A DNA stretch of 64,000 nucleotides, taken from assembly GCF_014207905.1 (NCBI RefSeq), contig NZ_JACHLB010000003.1, forward strand, positions 496,001-560,000. Direction: 5' to 3'. The DNA is from Flavobacterium notoginsengisoli. GTDB taxonomy: Bacteria > Bacteroidota > Bacteroidia > Flavobacteriales > Flavobacteriaceae. How positions within the stretch are numbered: position 1 is the first letter of the stretch; each line of letters begins with the position of its first letter. The notes below the pieces were generated by a model. That model saw nothing but the letters and a program-made list of their open reading frames with translations. It made no database searches and was not told where the DNA came from. Position numbers and translations under genes: made by a program. Shown here one piece after another: positions 24,365 through 35,400 of the stretch.

Positions 24365-25489
24365 TTATTTAATCGCGTCCTGAATACTGATTTTTTCTCC
24401 ATCTTTAGTTGCCACTAAAAAAGCTGCGCCATACCCTTTACTTTTAGCCTCTTGCAAATATTTTTGAGCAGTTTCGTAACTTGAAGTTTCTTCGTAGAAA
24501 TACTTATATATATTGTTTTCAAATAACATCGTTACGTTTTTCAGCCCTTTAAAGTTTTTAGGTTCTAATGGAGTTTTCTTAATACTTGCAATAAGCTGCA
24601 CTTTAAAGAATGTTCCTTTCGGTGCATTTTTCACTACTGCAACTGGAGCAGTTGTTTTAGGTTTTGCTGGTGTTGAAGTATCTCTTATGGGCCGACTGTC
24701 ATCTGACTCGGTTCCAGATCCAAAATACTCTCTTTTATAACTTAAAATTGCTTCTGCGATTGCTTTTGCAATATCATCTTGACCTTCTTCTGAGTTTAAA
24801 ATATTACCTTCAGTTGGATTAGACACAAATCCAGTCTCAACCAAAACTCTAGGCATATATGCTTTATGCAAAACCATGAAAGGCGCTTGTTTTACTCCTC
24901 CTTGACGAAGTTTTTTTCCTAATTTCTCAAAATTATCTTCAATTTTAGTAGCTAGAGAAATACTATTATCTAAATACTCTTCCTGCATTAAAGTCATTCC
25001 AATCATCGATTCTGGAGAATTTGGGTCGTAACCTTCATATTTACGCTTATAATCTTTTTCCAAAGTAATTACCGAGTTCTCTTTTTTCGCTGCTTCAAGA
25101 TTTGATGCAACTTTACTTAATCCCATTACATAAGTCTCAGTTCCATCGGCAGCTGTATTTTTATTTGCATTACAGTGAATAGAAACAAAAATATTTGAAT
25201 TGGCTCTATTCGCAATATTGGCTCTTTCCACCAAATCGATAAAAACATCTGTTTTACGAGTATATATTACATGAACATTTGGATTTAATTCTAAAATCTT
25301 TCCCACTTTTAAAACAATCGCCAAAGCAATGTTTTTTTCAATTCTGCCACTGTAAACGGCTCCAAAGTCATGATCGCCATGTCCAGCATCAAGAGTCACC
25401 TTAAACACATTGGACTGACTATGAGCACAAAAAGACAGTATTGTGAGAAATAAAGTAAAGATTACCTTAATTTTATTAATTCCATTCAT
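24365..25489 (-). CDS. N-acetylmuramoyl-L-alanine amidase (AmiA/B/C type) with SPOR-like tail
   Basis: The 374-residue protein has a signal peptide (ending CAHSQS, about residue 25), an Amidase_3 domain (about 28-250) and a C-terminal region (about 295-374) resembling SPOR, which binds denuded septal glycan. Zinc-site motifs are visible: TLDAGHGDHDFGA (first His), the RIEKN glutamate, SIHCNAN (second His) and the catalytic-side VLVETGF. It cleaves the peptide stem from MurNAc, so a role in daughter-cell separation is likely. It is divergent from lptD with about 130 bases between. Confidence 0.92.
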   Translation of the reverse strand: MNGINKIKVIFTLFLTILSFCAHSQSNVFKVTLDAGHGDHDFGAVYSGRIEKNIALAIVLKVGKILELNPNVHVIYTRKTDVFIDLVERANIANRANSNIFVSIHCNANKNTAADGTETYVMGLSKVASNLEAAKKENSVITLEKDYKRKYEGYDPNSPESMIGMTLMQEEYLDNSISLATKIEDNFEKLGKKLRQGGVKQAPFMVLHKAYMPRVLVETGFVSNPTEGNILNSEEGQDDIAKAIAEAILSYKREYFGSGTESDDSRPIRDTSTPAKPKTTAPVAVVKNAPKGTFFKVQLIASIKKTPLEPKNFKGLKNVTMLFENNIYKYFYEETSSYETAQKYLQEAKSKGYGAAFLVATKDGEKISIQDAIK

Positions 25490-25565
25490 AAATCTAAAAG
25501 TTAATTTTAATAAACGTAGCTGTTATAATTTTCAGAATTGATTATTTTTGCCAAAAAATTATATG

Positions 25566-25573
25566 TAAGTTTG
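25566..25573 (+). promoter_or_regulatory. candidate -7 box of lptD
   Basis: TAAGTTTG matches TAnnTTTG exactly. A TTG at 25548-25550 lies 15 bases upstream, slightly short. A start near 25580 would leave the early TTG (25538) untranscribed, which favours the TTG start at 25622. Confidence 0.35.
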
Positions 25574-25621
25574 ACATGTCAAAAAACACGCCATAATTTT
25601 ACAAAAATAGCATTTAAACCT

Positions 25622-28270
25622 TTGCATACAAACTTATTTAATATCGTTTTAATATCATTTTTCCTAACTATAGGTTGTGGTAATTTATATTCGCAAGAAA
25701 TAAAAAACAAAAAAAAGCCTTTACCTGCTGTAAAACAAACAGATAAAGAAGTCGCTAAGACTACAGACACTATAAAGCTAGATACTGTTAGGCCCAAAAA
25801 GACTTTTTTGGATGGAAAAGTAAAGTATAAAGCTAAAGATTATGCAAAAATTGATCAAAAAAATAAGCTTATCACCTTGTATAATGAAGCCGAGCTATAC
25901 TACAAAGATGTAGAATTAAAATCGGGTATCATTATTCTTAATTATGAAAAAGATGAAGTTTATGCCGGAAGAATAAAAGATTCTGCTGGCGTTTTAGTTC
26001 AATATCCTAATTTCAAACAAGGTTCTAGCGAAGTTCAACCGGATTCTATTCGCTTTAATTTCAAAACAAAAAAAGCATTAATTTATAATTCTAGAACCGA
26101 ACAGGGTGAATTCAAGATTAAAGCTGCAGTTACTAAAAAAGAAAACGATTCTGTTTATTTCTTGAGAGGCGCTCGTTTCACAACTTCTACAGATGTCGAT
26201 CATCCAGAATACTATTTTCAAACTAGTAAAGTAAAATTTATTCCTGGAAAAAAAGTAATTACAGGTGTAACCAATATGGTAATTGCAGATGTACCGACGC
26301 CTTTGGCACTTCCTTTTGCTTATTTCCCAATGAGTCAGGAAAAAAGTGTTTCTGGTATTATCATCCCAAGCTACAACGATTCTAACACAAGAGGTTTTTC
26401 TCTTCAAAATGGTGGATATTATTTTGCCTTGAGCGACCATTACGATTTAACTGTGCTCGGAGATTATTATACGAATGGAAGTTACGCTATGCGTTTTGAA
26501 TCTTCATATGCAACAAGATACAAATACAGAGGAAATGTAAATATTCGTTTTGAAAATTTAATAAGCAGTGAACGTGGTTATCCTGATTATTCAAAACAAA
26601 ACATTTATAACATCCAGTGGTCACATTCAAAAGACACTAAATCAAACCCAAATTCAACCTTTTCAGCATCGGTAAATATGGGTAGTAGTAAATACTTTAA
26701 ACAATCAATTAATCAAGCTAATATCGGATCAAACTTAAATAACACTTTAAGTTCCTCTATTTCATACAATAAAACTTTTAACACTATTCCTGGATCACGT
26801 ATTTCGTTATCAGCAACACACCAACAAAATACGCAAACAGAAGACATTATAATGACACTTCCTTCATTACAAGGAAGTATCGACCGTATTTACCCGTTTG
26901 CCGGAAAAGATGGTGTTAAAAAAGGAATAATCAAGAACATCAACTTACAATATAACGTAAGTGGAAAAAATGAATTTAAAACAAAAGATTCTTTGTTTTT
27001 CAAACCTCAGATGTTTAAAGATGCCCAAATTGGAATGCAGCATACTATTCCGCTTAGTACTAACTTCAAAGTATTTAAGTATTTTAGTGCAAGTGCTTCA
27101 ACTACTTATCAAGAAACTTGGGTAAATAAAACAATCAAAAAGGAATATGACGCTTCAACAGGAAAAGCAGAACCTACACCTGTAGATGGTTTTGATTCTT
27201 TCAGAACTTATAATTTCAGTACAAACTTAGGAACAACCATTTACGGAACTTTTAATTTTGGGGAAGACAAGAAAATTCAATCTATAAGACACGTTATGCG
27301 TCCAAGTATAACTTATGCTTACACACCAAGTTTTGAGCGTTATTATGATACATATGCAGTAGATGCAAGCGGAAGAATAACTTCTGAATATACCAGATTT
27401 GAAAACGGTCTTTTCGGCCAACCTGGTAAAGACAATTCTAACGTTGTTGGTTTTTCTTTGAGCAATACTTTTGAAGCAAAAGTAAGAGACAAAGACAGCA
27501 CTAAAACTGAGCCTAAAAAAATAATGCTGTTAAACAACTTAAACTTCAGCACAAGTTATAATTTCAATGCAGACGGAAAAACAACATTTGGATGGCAACC
27601 TGTATTAGTAAGTGGTGGAACACAGTTTTTTGACAATAAAATGAACATGAACTTTGGTGCAACGCTAGATCCTTACGCGATTGACAATGGCGGCAACAAA
27701 TTAAATAAATTCAACATTGATAACGGTGGAAGTTTATTTAGAATGACCAGCGCAAACGTAACTGTCAACTATTCTTTTTCTAGTAAAGGCGATGGCAGCA
27801 AAGAAAAGAATAACCAAAGTCAGCGGAATGGTGGACGAAGTGATGACTTATTCGGTACGAATACCGACCTAAATGATACCCGAAATAGCCAGTTTGCTAA
27901 TGAACCTGAAAAAGAGGATGTAATTACCGAGTTTTTCAACTCTAAAATCCCTTTTGACATGACTCTGGCATACTCTTTAACCTATTCTAATATAAATCGT
28001 GAGAACAAAATATCCAATAACTCTCTTATGATTTCTATCAACACAGATATTACACCTAAATGGAAAGGTGGAGTTTCTACTGGTTATGATTTTGTACAAA
28101 AAGGGGTTACCTTTACTCAATTCCGTTTCGAAAGAGATTTGTTAAGCTGGAGGATGGCTTTTAACTGGCAACCGCTTGGAACAAACTCTAACTGGAACTT
28201 TTTTATCGGAATTAAATCTGGTATGTTAAGTGACATTAAATGGAATAAACGAAGCGTTTCAAATCGATAA
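25622..28270 (+). CDS. lptD: LPS-assembly protein LptD
   Basis: About 882 residues from the TTG at 25622 (an earlier in-frame TTG at 25538 is less likely). A hydrophobic signal (NIVLISFFLTIGCG) precedes an OstA-like domain (about 60-180, VKYKAKDYAKIDQKNKLITLYNEAEL style beta repeats) and a large C-terminal beta barrel with ALPFAYFPMSQEKSVSGI, the conserved lipid-entry region. It inserts LPS into the outer leaflet of the outer membrane. An Asn/Ser-rich region near 27790-27900 may be a loop. No in-frame ATG precedes the signal. Confidence 0.9.
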   Translation: MHTNLFNIVLISFFLTIGCGNLYSQEIKNKKKPLPAVKQTDKEVAKTTDTIKLDTVRPKKTFLDGKVKYKAKDYAKIDQKNKLITLYNEAELYYKDVELKSGIIILNYEKDEVYAGRIKDSAGVLVQYPNFKQGSSEVQPDSIRFNFKTKKALIYNSRTEQGEFKIKAAVTKKENDSVYFLRGARFTTSTDVDHPEYYFQTSKVKFIPGKKVITGVTNMVIADVPTPLALPFAYFPMSQEKSVSGIIIPSYNDSNTRGFSLQNGGYYFALSDHYDLTVLGDYYTNGSYAMRFESSYATRYKYRGNVNIRFENLISSERGYPDYSKQNIYNIQWSHSKDTKSNPNSTFSASVNMGSSKYFKQSINQANIGSNLNNTLSSSISYNKTFNTIPGSRISLSATHQQNTQTEDIIMTLPSLQGSIDRIYPFAGKDGVKKGIIKNINLQYNVSGKNEFKTKDSLFFKPQMFKDAQIGMQHTIPLSTNFKVFKYFSASASTTYQETWVNKTIKKEYDASTGKAEPTPVDGFDSFRTYNFSTNLGTTIYGTFNFGEDKKIQSIRHVMRPSITYAYTPSFERYYDTYAVDASGRITSEYTRFENGLFGQPGKDNSNVVGFSLSNTFEAKVRDKDSTKTEPKKIMLLNNLNFSTSYNFNADGKTTFGWQPVLVSGGTQFFDNKMNMNFGATLDPYAIDNGGNKLNKFNIDNGGSLFRMTSANVTVNYSFSSKGDGSKEKNNQSQRNGGRSDDLFGTNTDLNDTRNSQFANEPEKEDVITEFFNSKIPFDMTLAYSLTYSNINRENKISNNSLMISINTDITPKWKGGVSTGYDFVQKGVTFTQFRFERDLLSWRMAFNWQPLGTNSNWNFFIGIKSGMLSDIKWNKRSVSNR

Positions 28271-28299
28271 ACTACTCTTTCGAATCAAATAATTTCATT

Positions 28300-28680
28300 A
28301 TGAAAAAAATCATCTTTACCGAAAAAGCTCCGGCTCCAATCGGTCCGTATAACCAAGCTGTTTTATCTGGAAATACTCTTTATGCTTCTGGACAAATTGC
28401 AATCAATCCTGAATCAGGAGAATTGATTACAGAGAATATAAATGACGAGACCAATCAAGTTATGAAAAACATTGCTGCGATTCTAGAAGCTGCAGGAATG
28501 ACATTTGAGAACGTAGTAAAGTCTACTATCTTCATTATGGACATGAATAACTTTGGAGCAATAAATACCGTTTACGGTTCTTATTTTAACGAAAAAACCG
28601 CTCCAGCTCGTGAAACGGTTCAAGTGGCTTGTTTGCCAAAAAATGTTAATGTAGAAATATCTATAATTGCTGTGCAATAG
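28300..28680 (+). CDS. ridA: RidA-family reactive intermediate deaminase
   Basis: The 126-residue protein is full length for RidA/YjgF, with KAPAPIGPYNQAV at the start, LYASGQIAINPESG, and the C-terminal RETVQVACLPKNVNVEIS carrying the catalytic-site arginine. It deaminates reactive 2-aminoacrylate-type enamines. It follows lptD on the same strand, with 29 bases between. Its 3' end overlaps the convergent mgsA gene by 20 bases. Confidence 0.94.
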   Translation: MKKIIFTEKAPAPIGPYNQAVLSGNTLYASGQIAINPESGELITENINDETNQVMKNIAAILEAAGMTFENVVKSTIFIMDMNNFGAINTVYGSYFNEKTAPARETVQVACLPKNVNVEISIIAVQ

Positions 28681-29035
28681 CATCTAATAATAATTGTGCC
28701 GTTGCTTCATTTGTTGCCAGCGGCACATTATGCACATCGCAAACACGAATCAGCATATTAATATCAGCCTCATGCGGATGACTTGACAGAGGATCTTTAA
28801 AAAAGAAAACCATTTTTGTAATTCCTTCTGCTACTCTTCCTGCAATCTGCGCATCACCTCCTAAAGGCCCCGAAAGCATTCTTTGAGTTTTAAAACCCGC
28901 CGCTTCAGCTTTTCCTCCAGTTGTACCTGTACCAATTAGTCTTATTTTTTCATTATGTAAAACAGCTTCGTTTTTAATTAAAAACTCAATTAAATCAGCT
29001 TTTTTTCCATCATGAGCAATAATGGCAATTTCCAT
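28661..29035 (-). CDS. mgsA: methylglyoxal synthase
   Basis: With the ATG at 29035 the 124-residue protein begins MEIAIIAHDGKKADLI, matching the Bacillus MgsA start; ATG 29062 would add nine residues. Hallmarks: GTGTTGG phosphate site, SGPLGGDAQIAG with the catalytic aspartate, and DPLSSHPHEADINMLIRVCD. It turns dihydroxyacetone phosphate into methylglyoxal, bypassing lower glycolysis. It sits 10 bases after the sugar-kinase gene, with gap and pfkA upstream, so it may respond to glycolytic flux. Its stop overlaps ridA. Confidence 0.94.
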   Translation of the reverse strand: MEIAIIAHDGKKADLIEFLIKNEAVLHNEKIRLIGTGTTGGKAEAAGFKTQRMLSGPLGGDAQIAGRVAEGITKMVFFFKDPLSSHPHEADINMLIRVCDVHNVPLATNEATAQLLLDAIAQQL

Positions 29036-29045
29036 AAAACCAGAA

Positions 29046-29897
29046 CTATTGATTAGCGACATGGTATGCAATTAATCCGTCAATAGGTCTTCTTAAAACA
29101 TTACCTAATTGAAGTTCATATTTATCGAAAGTTTCTTGTAATTCATCTTTCAAATAAAATGCAATTGAACCAACAAAATGCACAGGAACTTCTTTGCAGT
29201 TATCAAATTGTTTGATATAATTCTTAACAAAAGACTTCATTCCCTTGAAGATAATTTTTCTACAGAATTCTGTGTCTTTATGTTTGATTAAGAACTTAGC
29301 ATAAGTTGCCAAATACGCATTTGGATTCGGTTCTTTATATAATTTGTTTTTAATAAAATCAGGATCAACGTCGTACTCTTTTTCAAGCTCAACAGCCAAT
29401 TCTTTAGGCATTTTATTAAAATAATATTTTCTAATTAATTCTTTTCCAAAAACGTTACCACTACAGTCATCCATAACTATATAGCCTAATGACTGTACTT
29501 TTTGATGCAATACTTTTCCATCAAAATAACTACAGTTAGAACCAGTTCCTAAAATAGAAACAATTGCCTCTTCACCTTTTGGAGTTGTTGCATAAACAGC
29601 AGCATAAGTATCTTCTTGAACGTCTACTATCGCGTTAGAAAAATACTCTTGAAAAACCTGTTTCAAATACTCTTTCATTCTATCTGTACCGCATCCAGCA
29701 CCATAAAAGAATAAATGTGAAGCATTTTTTTTGTTTTGTAAGATGTCAAAACGATCGTTTAATCTTTCGATAATTTCCGGACCATCAAGAATCTCAGGAT
29801 TTAATCCTAAAGTTTGTGTTGTGAATAATACTTTTCCATTATCATCTATTGCAATCCAATCGGCTTTAGTAGATCCACTGTCAACTATTAATTTCAT
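29046..29897 (-). CDS. BadF-type N-acetylglucosamine kinase-like ATPase
   Basis: The 283-residue protein belongs to the BadF/BadG/BcrA ATPase fold (PF01869), shown by VDSGSTKADW at the start (phosphate 1), DTYAAVYAT, SILGTGSNCSYFDGK (phosphate 2) and FVGSIAFYLK near the C-terminus. In this group the usual activity is phosphorylation of N-acetylglucosamine. It lies between gap and mgsA. The true sugar is not certain. Confidence 0.82.
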   Translation of the reverse strand: MKLIVDSGSTKADWIAIDDNGKVLFTTQTLGLNPEILDGPEIIERLNDRFDILQNKKNASHLFFYGAGCGTDRMKEYLKQVFQEYFSNAIVDVQEDTYAAVYATTPKGEEAIVSILGTGSNCSYFDGKVLHQKVQSLGYIVMDDCSGNVFGKELIRKYYFNKMPKELAVELEKEYDVDPDFIKNKLYKEPNPNAYLATYAKFLIKHKDTEFCRKIIFKGMKSFVKNYIKQFDNCKEVPVHFVGSIAFYLKDELQETFDKYELQLGNVLRRPIDGLIAYHVANQ

Positions 29898-29980
29898 TTG
29901 TTTAGTTTTTGGAATTAGGTTTTTCTATTTTTAATTTAAAAGTGTATTTTTTACATTAATTATAGAGGTAACAAAATAAG

Positions 29981-30010
29981 AAAATCCCGTTATTGTAGTA
30001 ACGGGATTTT
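29981..30010 (-). terminator. terminator of the glyceraldehyde-3-phosphate dehydrogenase gene
   Basis: AAAATCCCGTTA (29981-29992) and TAACGGGATTTT (29999-30010) form a perfect 12-bp stem with a 6-base loop. Confidence 0.88.
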
Positions 30011-30026
30011 GCAAAAATATATATTA

Positions 30027-31055
<1,029 letters not shown>

Positions 31056-31126
31056 TTATTACACTATTTTCAAAGTCTAATTTCCTCACAATAAACTTCT
31101 CTTCTTTTTTAAACTTTTATGTTTGG

Positions 31127-32113
31127 TTATGTCGACATGATGTCAGACACTCTTAATAATTCTCTATCAATTTCTGATTTTCCTTTTATCGCTTGTTCTA
31201 AAGGAGTCAAAACAACTTTATCTTCTTTCAATCCAACCATATAGTTAGATTTTCCTTCCAATAAAGATTCTACAGCTTTCATACCTAATCGACTAGCTAA
31301 AACACGGTCAAAACAAGATGGAGAACCACCACGTTGCATGTGTCCTAAAACAGAAACTCTTACGTCATATTCTGGAAGATTTGCCTCAACATAATCTTTT
31401 AGTTCGAATACGTTTTTACCAATCTTATCACCTTCAGCAATAACTACAATACTTGATGATTTTCCTGAAGCTTTACTTTTTTGAAGTGAATCTAAAAGAC
31501 GATCTAATCCTAAATCTTCTTCAGGAATAAGAATCTCTTCTGCTCCCGCTCCAATACCTGCATTAAGAGCTATATGTCCAGCATCTCTTCCCATTACCTC
31601 TACGAAGAACAGACGGTTATGTGAACTTGCCGTATCTCTAATTTTATCAATACAATCTACTACCGTATTCAAAGCTGTGTCATACCCTAGAGTAAAACTT
31701 GTACCATAAATATCATTATCAATTGTACCCGGAATTCCCATTACTGGAAAATCGTATTCTGAATTGAAAATTAATCCTCCTGTAAAACTTCCATCTCCAC
31801 CAATTACAACAAGAGCATCAATACCTGCCTTTAAAAGGTTTTCGTGCGCTTTTTTTCTACCTTCTGGGGTTCTAAACTCAACTGAACGAGCCGATTTTAA
31901 GATCGTTCCACCTTTGTTTACAATATTATTTACACTACGAGGTCCCATTTCTTTGAAGTCTCCTTCAATCATTCCTTGATACCCTCTATAAATTCCGATG
32001 CATTCTATATTATGAAATGCACAAGTACGAACAACCGCTCGAATTGCAGCATTCATTCCAGGTGAATCTCCTCCTGAGGTAAGAACACCTACTTTTTTTA
32101 TTGTTTTTGGCAT
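31127..32113 (-). CDS. pfkA: ATP-dependent 6-phosphofructokinase
   Basis: The 328-residue enzyme carries GVLTSGGDSPGMNAAIRAVVR (ATP site), IGGDGSFTGG (glycine after GGD marks ATP rather than PPi use), GIPGTIDNDIYGTSFTLGYDTA (catalytic aspartates) and VLGHMQRGGSPSCFDRVLA. It commits fructose-6-phosphate to glycolysis. It heads the glycolysis group with gap downstream. Confidence 0.97.
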   Translation of the reverse strand: MPKTIKKVGVLTSGGDSPGMNAAIRAVVRTCAFHNIECIGIYRGYQGMIEGDFKEMGPRSVNNIVNKGGTILKSARSVEFRTPEGRKKAHENLLKAGIDALVVIGGDGSFTGGLIFNSEYDFPVMGIPGTIDNDIYGTSFTLGYDTALNTVVDCIDKIRDTASSHNRLFFVEVMGRDAGHIALNAGIGAGAEEILIPEEDLGLDRLLDSLQKSKASGKSSSIVVIAEGDKIGKNVFELKDYVEANLPEYDVRVSVLGHMQRGGSPSCFDRVLASRLGMKAVESLLEGKSNYMVGLKEDKVVLTPLEQAIKGKSEIDRELLRVSDIMST

Positions 32114-32421
32114 TATTTAAGTATTAAAGTGTAAAATTAGCAAACATTCAGCACTTTTTGGGTTACGATTATCATAAATTAATAAAATCTGTTAAATTCA
32201 AACGTTTTCGTTAATAAGTTTTTTCTATGAAAAAATTTCATTAAAAATAAAAAATTGCTATTTTTTTATTAAATCGTCAAAAATTAACAATACCCAAATG
32301 AAGTGTTATAAAACTAGAATTTTTCGCTCACTTGAAAAATTCCTAAAGCGGGCCTAAATTTAGCATAAAAAAAACCATTATGAGAATAATGGTTTTATAA
32401 ATGTATATTTTTAACAAAGTG
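32114..32421. other. 308-base gene-free region between pfkA and tamB
   Basis: It holds the pfkA upstream region, a 9-bp hairpin (GAATTTTTC 32317-32325 with GAAAAATTC 32334-32342) and the tamB terminator. I see no gene in it; AT content is very high. Confidence 0.7.
32371..32396 (-). terminator. terminator of tamB
   Basis: AAAACCATTAT (32371-32381) and ATAATGGTTTT (32386-32396) pair perfectly with a 4-base loop. Eight T follow on the minus strand. Confidence 0.85.
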
Positions 32422-35400
32422 TTAATAATCGTTATCTGGAATCAGACCTTGATTATTGTTTTGATCTTGTTGTTTTTTCTTCTTTTCCTCTTCCTTCCTC
32501 TTCTCTTCTTCTTTTTTCTTTTTTTCTTCCTCTTTTTCTGCTTTCTTTTTGTTTTTCTCCGATTCTTTCTTGCTTGTAAAGTTTACATAATCTGGATTTA
32601 AATAAGAATCCTGAAGATCATCCGAGGTTTTAGAAGCACGCTCGATTTTACTCTTTTTGAACAACTTATTTACAAGCTCACTAAAAGTATCAAAATCGAC
32701 TTCATAAGATACACCGACACCTTGTGTATAACCAATTCCTTGTCCTATATAATTAATATCATTTTCTTTATTAAATAATCGAAGGTTCATTGTTCCATCT
32801 TCATTTACACGATATAAGATTTCAATATCTCCGACAATTGCAGATTCATTAACTCCTCCAACCGGAACCCCAACCTTTCCATTAATAGTAATTCGCTCAT
32901 TTACCTGAGAAGAAATATTGGCTACAAACTGACCATCGACTTCCTGCCCTGTTCTTCTATCGGCTGCAATATAATTCAAGTCAATATTTACTTTATCATT
33001 ATCAGATTTTATAATACCTCCTAATAAACTTGACGCTGTTTCTGTCAATGTTCCAGAAAAATCTCCTTGACTAAATCCGTCTGTACTCATAAATGAACCC
33101 GTTGACAATAAATACAATGCTTGCGTCTGACGAATATCTTTATCATCTAATTTATATTGAATTTCCGATTTCAATACATTACTAACAGATGGAAACTGAA
33201 TATCGAAATTAGGTTCTGGACTTGCTAAATCTCCCCTCAATCCAATTACAACTTCTACAGGAACTTTTTTATTGAATGAAGAAGTATTATCTAAAAGTAC
33301 AGCTGGATTAGCTTGCGTTTTATAAACTGCTTCCAAGTTCAATTGAGCACGCATTGGGTTTCCTTCCCAAATAATAGAACCTCCTTTTTTAACCGCAAAC
33401 TTTTTATCAATAAGTCCTCCATATTTAAAGTTATAGGTTCCTTCGTATGCCTGGAAATCTCCCCACATATTAAATTTACCCAATGTATTAATTTTAAATA
33501 AAAGAGATCCGTATCCTTTACCTTTCATTCCATGTCCAGAATTTCGATCTAAAATAACCTCTACTTCTGCATCTGGTGTAATATCAAAATCAAATTCCAG
33601 TTCGAGTCCGTTGTAGTTTTTAGTTTTTTCTTCAATTCCATTTGCAAGATTGTATTTTTCCTGCGGCGTAACAAAATGAATCCAACTGCTTTCTCCAACA
33701 CTTTGTACATTATTAATAGGTATCTTAACTTCAGTACCTTTTTCAGATTTAGCATCCACTTTTATAAACAAACCTTCGACAGGACCTCTAATACTTGCCG
33801 ATCCGTTTATGAATGCCGTTCCAAAATAAGCTGCGTCATCGCTATCCTTAGTATCAAGAGCCAGCAAACGTTTAGACGTTATATTCAAGTCCAGTTTCCA
33901 ATCGCCAAAATTCTTATGCTCAATACTTCCGTTCAGCAAACCTTTTGTTCCGTATTTGGTATCTGTTAACTGGTTATTTCTAAACAAAAACTTCTCATTC
34001 GTTAAATCGATTACTGTTCGATCGCTTAATTCATAATCGGTATTGAGATATGGAATTGTCATTCCAGCTTTTTCTACATAAAGACGCCCATTGATTTCTG
34101 GTTTTTTCAGATTACCAACAACAGCTGCATTTCCAGAAACTGTACCTCGAATATTAGATAACACATCGCCACCAATTGTTCCTAAAGTTGCTAGATTGAA
34201 TCCTTCTAATTTCAGACTCATATCCATGATTGTTTCTTTATTTTCTATAGCGAAAGTTCCGTTGGCTCTAAAAGATTCTGTAAACCCATTTTGAATAGAC
34301 GAATTAACGGTAAACTTTCTAAAAGTTTCATCTCCTGAAATATCGAAGTTCAGCGTTCCTAATTCTATTTTATTTAGAACAAGGTGATCAATTTTTATGG
34401 ATGCAGTTGGCTGATAAACATTTTTATTCTGTTTATAGTTTACCTTTCCATTTAAGTTACCATCAAACACAAATTTGGAATTTAATGGCGTAATCTTATT
34501 AATATCTACATCTTCAAAATTCAGTTCGAGATCTTTATAATCACTTCCCTTCATAACTCCATTCAAATCAATTTTCTGATTTTCATGAGATAAAACAATA
34601 TTATCGAATGTGAAGTTCTTAAAAAACTGATCAAAAACAATCTGATTGTCTGGGCCCGCTTCTTCATTTAAATACCAGATATAGTCTTTAAATTTCATTT
34701 CGGATTTCTTAATTCCGACAATATTATTTTTGTTCTTATCTATTGTATGATACAAATCCAGATTGAAATAATCTTCTCCTTGATTTCCTCCTTTAAATTC
34801 AGAACGAACAAAAAGCGTATCTTTTGAAGTTACATTAATCAAATTAAAATCACGAATCTTATAATAAGGAGTTTTAATACTATCTAACTCAACATAAGCA
34901 TTGTACAGCGGATTCTTATTATCGACATTTATGCGAATGTTATCAAATGTGTTTTTGGCAGCAGTAATCTTTTTAGATCTAAATCTAAATTTAAATTCCT
35001 GAAGATCAGAATCGATTTTTCCTCTTACAACTGTAGAAGAATCAATATTAATTTCTGGATAAAGCATTTCGACTACTTTATCATAAACACGGAAATTAAA
35101 TCTCAAAAACTGCCCTTTTCTAACTTTATACGGTTTGTAATTGGTATACAAACTACCAACTGAATTCATTACCAACTTATCTAATTGGTCAAATCTAAAT
35201 TTACCAACGATTTTTCCGTCAACAACATCATTCGAACTAATTGTAATTGTTCTTGTTCTTTCGGCGTCAAAACTAGAATTAATATTTACTTGATCAAAAA
35301 CATAAGTTGCTTTTGGATTTTGGTATTCGGTATCTTTAATATAAATATTCCCTTGCAGATTTTCGATTGAATTTCCTGTCAGTTGCACTTCTACATCTCC

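Noticed and set aside
26078..26440. A 120-codon minus-strand frame inside lptD, and similar antisense frames in the DAACS (15320-15649) and gap (30541-30879) genes
   Set aside because: They overlap strongly supported genes and show only the mirror of the codon bias; no signal or motif.
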